A DNA stretch of 64,000 nucleotides. It comes from Karstenula rhodostoma CBS 690.94. Lineage: Eukaryota > Ascomycota > Dothideomycetes > Pleosporales > Didymosphaeriaceae. The translations under genes and the position numbers were made by a program. Positions 55,711 to 64,000 of this stretch are shown in pieces. How positions within the stretch are numbered: the first letter of the stretch is position 1; each line of letters starts with the position of its first letter. The stretch covers positions 1,519,937-1,583,936 of the forward strand of contig MU001494.1 in NCBI GenBank assembly GCA_010093485.1, written 5' to 3'. A model generated the notes under the pieces. That model did no database searches and had not been told where the DNA came from. It worked only from the letters and a program-made list of their open reading frames with translations.

Positions 55711-57529
55711 ATGACGGATCCCATGGATCGCGATTCCATCTACTCTGATATGTCACTGAGCGCCTCGCTGAGAGACTTCGATCCCGAGCGCAGCATGCAT
55801 AATTCCGCATATAGCGCGCATTCTAACATGCATTCGTCTCGCTGGAGTGCTCCTCCCGAGGAAGAGTCTGAGGTCGAGTCCGAAGGACCTTGGGCACCGC
55901 CAGCCTGGCAGAACCATAACAACAAGTGGTATCGCAAATCCTATCTGCAAGAGTCAGCACCGTCCAAGTCTCGCACTGCGAGCCCGTACGAGCAGCGCTT
56001 TGACCGGGAGGTCACGCCATCACGTATACCTCTTCCAGAGTCGCCGCGCAAATGCACACCACGCACGAGTCCAGAGCCCATGGAGCAGCGTCACTTCACT
56101 CCCGATGCCATCGCATCGAGGCTTCAGAGCCCTTCCGTTGAACCTGAGATGACTGCGGGTGCGCAACGACACCTGGAAGAGGAAGAATCACCCAAGCGCG
56201 ACGGATGTAGGTATCTTCTCTCCTACGGTACCTCCATGCCCTCTTTCTCCTCTCATGCCCACACGAACCCCAGTCTTACCATGTTTAGTCATTCGCGTGG
56301 TGTTCAAGTCCGAGAGCCTGGTGAACATGGGACCCCTCGAGGAGCGCATTTCTTCCATTTCTCGTGGCATGTCCAAGGCAAGAGTGTTGTGCAGTTTGGT
56401 CGTTCTTGTTCTAGCCTGGCTACTCATGCACCCTTGGGGCTCCGAAACAGGTAGTCCGGGACCCAACATCGCCCATCTAGTAAGCATGGTGAGGCGCTTC
56501 GAGCCGCTTCTGTACGCATCGGAGAAAGTCATTCCACGTTCGCGCGAGCTCAGCGACGCATCTATTGCGGTAGAAGATCTCGGCGAGAGTATACGGGCGA
56601 GTAACATGTCTGGATCGAAGATCATCGTAACCCAGCTGGACGATTTGAGCGATAACCTCAAGACGCTTTCACAACAAATTCAAACTTTCTTTGTTCACGT
56701 TGACGGTGACATGGATAGGTGAGTAGTAGTACTCAGTTGCCATGTACGAGTATTAACAGCCCCCAGCACCATCAGCGCCATCGGTTGGGCTACGCGCCAG
56801 CTTGAGGGGATTCAGGGCTCACGCGCCGGTGTGGTAGACACCGTCATCGCCAACGTTCACGGTGGACTGAACAAGATTGGGGTGTTAGGATCAGACGACC
56901 AACCCAGCGCTGTCGGATCTGTAGTGACCAGTCTGATGGGATCAACAACGCAGCAGAAGGCCAAAGCAGCTTTGCAAAGATCGTTTGATTTCGTCCTCTC
57001 GACATTGGAAGAAAACCTACAGAACGAGCTCGGCCGGGCGGACAGTCTGTTCCAGATGTTCGACAATGTGGACTTGCAATTCCACAACCTCCACCGGACT
57101 GTGGCCAAGGAAGAAGACACACTGGCTGCGCAGAAGGACGAGTTTCTGGCGTCCATGTGGCGCACTACAATCACCAACAAGCTCCGACTCAAGAAGTACG
57201 AACGGAATCTGAAGCTCCTGAAGAGTTTGCGTTCGAGCGCACTCGCGAACAAGTCTGAGCTCAAGAACAACATCCAGATCATCCGGGCAGTCCAAGACCA
57301 GCTGGTGGTAGCGCGGAAGAGCCTGATATCGCCAGTGATACGAGGGGCCCAAGCAGACTCGTACAGCATCGAGAAGCAGCTCGAGGATGTGGTGGCCACG
57401 CACGACTTTTTGCAAGGGATCCGCGACACGCAGAAGCACAAATTCACCAAGCAGCTGTTCGCGGCGCCCAGCCGCCCAGCCATATCGATTACAACAGGGC
57501 GAGACGAGGATGAAGAGGCGGAGTACTGA
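55711..57529 (+). CDS. Single-pass membrane protein with coiled coil
   Basis: Exons 55711-56206, 56289-56718 and 56767-57529 (introns of 82 and 48 bp) give 562 aa. Joins: KRDG-F-IRVVF and DMD-S-TISAIGW. The N-terminal ~165 residues are polar and rich in Ser/Pro/Glu with the start MTDPMDRDSIYSDMS (an in-frame ATG at 55618 would add 31 residues). One membrane helix, RVLCSLVVLVLAWLLM, lies at about 197-212. The rest is mostly helical with heptad-like stretches (e.g. SKIIVTQLDDLSDNLKTL, KNNIQIIRAVQDQLVVARKS), and ends in the acidic RDEDEEAEY. I recognise no named family. The layout (disordered head, one helix, long coiled coil) recalls nuclear-envelope or organelle-tethering proteins, which is speculation. 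Confidence 0.72.
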
Positions 57530-58844
57530 GGTGGCGATCAGAGAGCTGCAGCGGCCAGGGTGTACGAGTCTTTTGTGGTGATTACTACGATGCAAAGCAT
57601 AGCGAAAGGGATAGACAAAGGATGCATGTCAGGCACGGAGTTTTGGTTAGTGGGGCGGAAGGCGGCGGAGTTTCATCAGGCGCAATTGGCCTTGTCAAGC
57701 TGTGTTTTTCTTGGCTTCCTGCATACCTACAATGGTACGGTGCTGAGCAGCGGCGGGCTGTGTTTACATATACCCTCTGTAGAATTCTAAATTCTAGCGC
57801 AACCACACCTTGGCGTTCTGCCTCAGGTTGCTTTTCCTTTTCCGACTCCGACATGCGCTGGCAGTGGCACGGGACACGGAGGCACAGAGGCACGGGGCAA
57901 CGGGTGCTCCGCGGCCCGAGGAGGAGCTTGGGCCCGCATTGTTGACGTCAGCGCCATGTACTGTACCACGGCGTGTTCCCGCGCACCTCCCACGGCGCGC
58001 TTTGGACGTCGCAGATGGCCTTTTGACCCGGGCAAAGGTGTAGACCTCGAAGCAGCGACTGCTGCGCACCGCGAGCTTCCCAGAGCCTGTACGCGCTGAC
58101 AAGATGGGCGAAGAGCGCGGCCCAGCTCGGGCGATCGACAGGTCGCGCCCCGCAACGGGCATGGCGCGCTCGGTTAGGCGGCGTCGGCTTGGCAAAGGGG
58201 CAGTGCTCGCAGCGCATCTGGCAACATGGCTGGCTGGGAGCCGGCGCCCAGCGTCATCGCTCTTGCTGGGCTGCCCGTCCGTCTGCCTGTCTGCCCGCCT
58301 GCCCACCTGCCCGCCTGCCCGTCTGTTCGTCTGTCTGTCTCTGTCTGCTGGGCGCTCCCTTTCCATCACCTGCCGCCTAGTCACTGTCAAAAGCATTCAA
58401 CCCCTTAGGCTTTGATTCGTGGCCGGCCGCTCATCAAGCTCTTCAACCAGTTGCTTGACCGGGATCCACGCACTTGAAGCAACCGACATTCCCGCTGCAC
58501 GCAGATTCTGACTCCCGTACACACGCAGAGCAATGAGTGAGTACTAACTGCCTTGCCCTGCCCGTTCCCGGTGCCCCAAGTCCCAAGTGAGCCGCCGTCG
58601 CCCTGCCTCGCCGCCTTTGTCACTGGTCTTGGTGCTCGGCAATCTCAACACCCATCCCATCGCCGTCCGCCGGTGCTGGACCGCCCATCACTCACCTGCC
58701 CGGCGCAGCCACAACTCCCACGTAGTCCTGTCGCCGCGAGAGCTTGGCTAATTCCACGCGCTTGGCGCTCCACCAGACAACTTAAGGGCCCAATTCCACC
58801 GCCACGGCCGTCACAAAAGCTTTCCCGAGAACTCGCGATCGAAC
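57530..58844. other. VCX1 promoter region with repeats
   Basis: 1.3 kb, GC-rich, containing the CTGCC/CTGTC repeat at 58271-58349. ATGAGTGAGTACTAA at 58532 is a four-codon upstream open frame and also overlaps a GTGAGT donor-like site, so a 5' leader intron is possible. Confidence 0.45.
58271..58349. repeat. Imperfect CTGCC/CTGTC tandem repeat
   Basis: About 80 bp of 4-5 bp pyrimidine-rich units (CTGCCCGC, CTGCCCAC, CTGTCTGT) on the plus strand, about 0.5 kb upstream of the exchanger start. Confidence 0.8.
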
Positions 58845-60791
58845 ATGCCCGCGCCCACAAACGGCTCTCTCGGCGAGTCGACTCCGCTGCTCGGCTCCCA
58901 CCGCGAAAATGAGCCCAAGTGGAAGTCGTACGCCAAGAGCCTGTGGACGATGGTCTGGGGCACCCTCTGCAGCAACTATGTCAACGTGCTGCTCGTCTTC
59001 GTCCCGCTCGGCATCATCGCCGGCAAGCTGCACTGGTCGCCCACCGCCGTCTTCATCCTCAATTTCATCGCCATCATGCCGCTGGCCGCCCTGCTGAGTT
59101 TCGCGACTGAGGAGCTGTCGGCAAAACTGGGACAAACCCTGGGTGGGCTGTGCAATGCGACATTTGGAAACGCGGTCGAACTTATTGTAAGCATCCGCGC
59201 ATACCCGCTGCGCGACATGGAAGAAACGGGACACCACTGCGAGCATCTCCGTGCGTTTTATTCCGGGACGCGCAACCATCAGAACTCAGCCGTGTAGCTT
59301 TCTATGCTGCACGCCTGAGTGATGGAAGCTTAGAATAAAGTGGACGAGATGCGCCTGATGGCCGCTTCTCTTCTTTGGCTGCACGCGGTATGCCGCTCCG
59401 AAATCCTTGTCTAACTTCAACAGGTGTCGATCGTTGCGCTTCAGGCGAACCAGATCCGTGTTGTCCAGGCTAGTATGCTGGGTAGTATTCTATCCAACAT
59501 GCTTCTTGTAAGTACACTCCACTTGTCCATGGCGTGCAACAAGCTCCCTTGGGTGCATAGAACAAGAAAGCAGTGAATCGGTTGGCACTCCGTCGTGACA
59601 CAATCCTTCAATAACCTATGTACGGTCCCGTGTTGTGCGCGGTAATATACTCGGTTACGGTGGCGCAAGATCGGGACGCATATATGGCGCAGCGCTGACA
59701 CAAAACTAGGTGCTCGGATGCTGCTTCCTCGCAGGTGGAATCCGCGCGTCTGAGCGTGAGTTCAACGCGACCGTGGCGTCAACCATGTCTTCTTTGATGG
59801 CCGTTGGTTCAGCGGCGCTGATCATTCCCGCGACCCTCTACTCAGCCATTTCGGAGCAGAGCGACCACAAGATCCCTGAAGATGACCCCAACATCCAGTT
59901 TTTGTCCCGCGGCACCGCCATCATTCTCCTCGTCCTCTATGTTCTTTACATCATCTTCCAGCTCTTCACCCACCACGAGATGTTCTCTGATGCCGAGGCA
60001 CAAGAAGGAACCGATGATGAGGAAGGTCCCAAGGACGGCGACACCCTCGGTCCCGTTGCCGCCATGGTCGCACTTGTCCTGGTGACCGTTGTGATTGCGT
60101 TCTGCGCCGACTACCTCGTCGACAGCATCGATGCCATCGTGGAGACCGCCCACATCAACAAGACGTTCATTGGTCTGATCTTGATTCCTATCGTCGGAAA
60201 CGCCGCCGAGCATGTGACCGCCGTGGTGGTCGCGCTCAAGGGCAAGATGGACCTCGCTGTCAACGTAGCCATTGGCAGCAGTCTGCAAATTACGCTCTTC
60301 GTGACTCCCTTCCTCGTCATCCTGGGTTGGATCATGGGCCGCAACATGACGCTGCACTTCGAGGGCTTTGAGACAGTCATCTTCTTCCTTTCGGTTCTGG
60401 TCGTCAACTACCTCATCCAGGACGGAAAGTCGAACTACCTGGAGGGCTGCATGTGCCTTGGAATGTAAGTAACGAACCCCCGCACCCACGTCTCCTCCCA
60501 GAGTGCGCTTTTCAGAGACACGCGGAAGCCGTGGCAGTATGACGTCACGGGTTTCAGGACCTCTGGGAAGCGCATCTCGTCTGTCTCGACCAACAACTCG
60601 CAAGATTCGTCGAAAGACGTTGAAAAGAGTGAATTGGCCGATTTGCGAAACGAAAGGTGAAAGTGGCCGTGCAATAAGATGTGGCGCTGACGCGGGTTTT
60701 AAGGTACATCATCATCGCCCTAGCTTTTTACGTCAAGCCCGAAGACGCCTCCGGCAATCTCGGCAGCAGCTTCTTCGCGAAGCTCTTCTAA
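58845..60791 (+). CDS. VCX1: Vacuolar Ca2+/H+ exchanger, CAX family
   Basis: Exons 58845-59186, 59424-59507, 59710-60464 and 60704-60791 (introns of 237, 202 and 239 bp) give 422 aa, the yeast Vcx1 size. The two CaCA signature repeats are present: GLCNATFGNAVELI-VSIVALQ across the first join, and LIPIVGNAAEHVTAVVVALKG. About eleven hydrophobic helices are seen. An acidic loop (AEAQEGTDDEEGPKDGD, about 240-257) lies between the two halves, as in this family. Members use the vacuolar proton gradient to move Ca2+ (and some Mn2+) into the vacuole. The introns are four times longer than most in this window. Start MPAPTNGSLGESTPLL resembles other fungal members. Confidence 0.93.
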
Positions 60792-61922
60792 TTCTCGGAT
60801 ATGCGGAATGCAGCGGCCCCACACCGCTGCAGCCCCCAACGCACCACCACTGGCGGCCACACGTTACCTCGCAAGTGTAGCTGCCCTACCTATAAACGGC
60901 AAACCGAACATCCAGTGGTTGTGCCGACGCCCGGGGCGTGCAAGTCGACACGACTGTACCGCGCACTTCCCAATTACCCGTCCTACCCTTGCCTTTCTGT
61001 ACATAGTGTCTCATTTTGCTGACCCTGTTGCACGCCAGCTGTGCTGAGCTGGGTACGCACCACGCACGTTTTCCTTTGTCCACACTCCTGTGTATCTGTT
61101 CTCATTTTTGTGCGAGTAAGCAAGAAAGTTGTACGATAACATATACTGGTAGTTTCATTCCCGTGTTTCATTATCCTGGCGTTGGTATCGATGTCCTCTC
61201 GCGGGTGGTTTTCCTTTTAGACGCTGAGCGGAGCGGAGCGGCGTCGTGCGGAGACGTCTGTGGACAACGTCGAGACTCGTCGCACTGGGACAACAAGCAA
61301 GAACACTGACAAGTCTAGCCAGATGGAAAAAGGCTGCCAGGTTGCTTGTTGTCCCACGGCACATCTCTGCTCAAACAGACTATTCTTTTCTCCGCGCAAA
61401 CTAATCATCACGACCTCGAACTTGCCATTGTCTATGGCGATAATAGATAGTATCCAGCTCGAGGCGACGAACGAATTGCAAAATAACGAGGTTTCTGGTT
61501 CAGTGGTGGGTGGGTGGTCCGACCGAAAGGCGCGGTAGATAACTTTGAGCAAGACACAGAATGGATACTTGTTACTCAAAGTAGCGTTTGTCATGGAGCA
61601 GGGTGATGTTGGCCACGTGAAAAGTGCATCCGTTTCTGTTGCGCAGTGCACCGCTTCGGTACGGGCTAAAATGCTAGGCGTGCGCGTCCCCAGGCGTAAA
61701 CAGTGAACGGCAGGAGAATACTAGCGCCGGATGCACCTCTCAGCAGAGCAACTGTAACCGCGCCGCGTACCCGGCCCAGACATGCATGCATGGTGCCAGG
61801 CTACCGACTCGTCACGTGTTACAAGCATCATCAAGCTCAGCACAATTCTCCTATTTCACACAAGCACTGCAACAAGGCCAACCACTTTGAACCCCTTCCG
61901 CCCCTCCCAGCCAGCACTTACC
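60792..61922. other. Convergent 3' flanks of VCX1 and GH81 gene
   Basis: 1.1 kb. Pro/Thr-rich plus-strand frames at 61700-62170 overlap the GH81 gene in antisense and are not supported as genes. Confidence 0.5.
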
Positions 61923-64000
61923 TCACCCCCTCACCCCCACACCCCCCAAACTCGCACACCAAACCAAATACCAACTCCTCGTCGCCCCATCATCCACCCA
62001 TCTCTCATCCCACGCGCCGCTCACCCCGTCCCTGAAGAAGGCATACGCACTCTTCGCATCTATCAGCGCCAAATTCGCGAACAAGACCCCGCGCCACCCG
62101 CCGTCAACATACGGTCCTCCGGTGGGGGGATCCGCTTTTGTTACCGTTGCAGAAGACTGTTTGGGTGATAGGATGGGTCTGTGGCTTGAAGGCTGTGGCG
62201 TCGACGGATGGATCGCAGCGGGCGCCGGAGCGAAGAATGCGTCCCACTCCTCTTTGACGAAGGCGCGGGGACGGAGGTACGCACTGGGTGGTGCGAGGGG
62301 CAGCATGTGTATCCCGTGGACAAGATGCGGTGCGTCGCCGAAATATGTGGCATAGTCTACCTTGTTTTGGAAGAGGATGCCTGAGACCTTGTGCGGGATG
62401 AACTGCGGCGGTTGATTCGTGTTCGTGGACGCGAGGTAGAAGTATGAGTTGAAGGCGCGGGCTTGGACCGCGAGCATGAGGTTGCCTGCGATGTGAGTCA
62501 GTACCATGTTGTGACTTGAGCTGTGGCGGGATGCGTAATAGGACAAGGAGGTGGAAATACCTCTCTTTTCCATGCTCGCGTCTCCGATGACTTTCCCCCA
62601 CATCTTGATCGCGTAGCTCGCGAAGCCGTCCTCGCTTGTGGACTCTTCGTCTTTGCCGTCTGCGCTCTCAAACAGTCCCTTAGCCCAACTGTGGCCGGCA
62701 TACCAGTCGAAGCACCGCTGAAACGGAAAGTCCCTCCCTGCGTACTCGCTTTCTGCGATATCCTACATTGATTCTCGTTAGCAGCCATCTCATGATATAA
62801 AAGTGCACCCCACCTTCACCAACATATTCACAAACCGCTTATTAGCCCCCTGTTCCAACCACCCTGGGTCCAACGCCCCAATAACCGCCGCCGTATGAAT
62901 GAAGTATCCGAAATGGAAATGGTGATCGTTATAGAATGTGTTCCCAAAATCGCGTCCCTGATCGCCATCCAGGCCTGCTTTGCTCACGAGCCCCTTCCAC
63001 GTATCGTCGTAGTACAGCGGGAACTGGGCCACATTGTCGATGTACCGCGCCATATCTTGTTTGAGCTTTTCCAGCCCTTGCTCAACCCACTCAGGGTTGT
63101 TGAGAACCTCTTTGATCACCCATAAAAGCGTTGCAAACTTGTAGAGGTACTTGCCGGCGTAGTAGTATGAGTCTTGAGGTAAGGCCTCGGACATTGCGCG
63201 GCGGAGGTCCAGTTCCGCAACGGATGAGAGGAAGAGGAGGAAGTCGGGTGGGAACCGGGTTCGTGCAGTGGTCATGGTGGGTGTCCAGGGGGCGAATGCC
63301 ATGCTCGTGGGTAAATTTGTTTCGGCGAAGGAGAGACTGTCAGCGGGCGCCCAGACGGCTGTTGCTAGACCTTTCGTTGTGGTCTGTAGCTGCAACTTTG
63401 TGACGCTTGACTTGAGCTCTGCGTCGAGTGACTGAATGTGGTGAGGCAGGAGGAACATGAGTAGAGGACCAGAGCCGACCTTTGTGTAGAGGAAACCGTA
63501 GGTCCCGCGAGTATCATTGACAGTGGCATAGAGTTTAGCTTCGGTCGCGAAGGTTCCATATGTCTTGTCGTAGAGAGCTTCTGCGTCTGTTCCAGGAGGA
63601 CTTTTCGCTACTTGTATCATGCCTTTGAAGTTTGGCGGGAAGGCGATTGTATTGGCGTCTATCCTGGTCATCTTTGTAGCATCATATTCCAAATCCCTGG
63701 TCGGATTGATGTACATGAGCCAGTCACGCCCCTCGCAATCGTTGAAACGGTACTTGGTCGATCTTCCAATCAGTATTGGGTTGCTAATCTCCCCTTGAAA
63801 CCCCTTTCCAGATGTGTTGATGAGAGGCGAGGCATTTATATAGCCTGCTGTGACGAAGCTCATGCCCTGTACAACAGAAAATGTGACTTTTGGGGAATTT
63901 GTTGTAGTTCCACGCCTAGGAACAGGTCATTAAGTGAAAACCCATACTCTGTTGGAACATGAAAACGCACCTCAAGTTTATATTCACCGAATATGGGAGA
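61923..64000 (-). CDS. Endo-1,3-beta-glucanase, GH81 (5' end outside window)
   Basis: Exons: beyond 64000 to 63971, 63915-62814, 62762-62561 and 62485-61923 (introns of 55, 51 and 75 bp). About 630 residues are visible and the N terminus is missing. The GH81 core is clear: KVTFSVVQGMSFVTAGY, FYNDHHFHFGYFIHTAAVIG, FDWYAGHSWAKGLFESADGK and then DEESTSEDGFASYAIKMWG, which carries the catalytic acidic residues, then ARAFNSYFYL and GIHMLPLAPPSAYLRP. The enzyme cuts linear 1,3-beta-glucan; fungal Eng1/Acf2 members split cells or recycle wall. A Pro/Ser-rich insert (about 40 residues, with HPSTPQPSSHRP) interrupts the domain near the end. Secretion cannot be judged without the start. Confidence 0.92.

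Noticed and set aside
61703..62168. Pro/Thr-rich plus-strand frames as a gene
   Set aside because: They lie antisense to the last GH81 exon and its 3' flank and are explained by C-rich sequence.
1..64000. Secondary-metabolite or mating-type cluster
   Set aside because: No polyketide synthase, NRPS, terpene cyclase, P450, HMG-box or alpha-box gene was seen; neighbours are unrelated housekeeping genes.
1..64000. CRISPR array, rRNA operon or intact transposon
   Set aside because: No regularly spaced direct repeats, rRNA core sequence, or transposase or reverse transcriptase motif was found.

Overview
This is a eukaryotic window from a filamentous ascomycete. Introns are mostly 47-83 bp with GT..AG ends and CTAAC/CTGAC-like branch sites. 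Gene families typical of filamentous ascomycetes are present: a HET domain, DUF7730-type and F-box-like proteins, a GH81 glucanase, Spb4, Sly1 and Dgk1. The family mix looks like Dothideomycetes, but that is an inference; no species is claimed. Exon joins were worked out by eye from splice signals and reading-frame continuity. For all complete multi-exon genes the exon lengths add up to a whole number of codons.

Layout. 1-8 kb: a RING-like protein, mitochondrial seryl-tRNA synthetase and a TLC-domain membrane protein. 7.9-8.5 kb: a U6 snRNA gene interrupted by a spliceosomal intron that carries a tRNA-type B box, followed on the other strand by a truncated, exactly intronless U6 copy. 10-20 kb: a DUF7730-type protein, a small multi-pass membrane protein and an F-box-like protein, separated by long gene-free stretches. 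20.8-32 kb: a paralogue of the first RING-like gene, then SPB4, DGK1, a kelch-type membrane glycoprotein and UBC7. 33-43 kb: a Btz-domain (exon junction complex) protein, a PNUTS/Ppn1-like protein phosphatase 1 targeting protein and SLY1. 43-51 kb: a HET-domain protein, a UspA-domain protein and mitochondrial ribosomal protein uS7. 51-54 kb is gene-poor and ends in a small secreted cysteine-rich protein. 55-64 kb: a single-pass coiled-coil protein, a VCX1-type Ca2+/H+ exchanger and a GH81 endo-1,3-beta-glucanase whose 5' end is cut by the window edge.

The genes do not form one pathway. They are mostly housekeeping genes (translation, ribosome assembly, ERAD, ER-Golgi fusion, lipid phosphorylation, ion transport) with a few accessory ones (HET, secreted protein, RING-like pair). 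The strongest unusual signals are the U6 locus (intron, three B-box matches within 245 bp, and a spliced-form inverted copy that reaches past the transcription terminator) and the pair of diverged RING-like paralogues about 19 kb apart.
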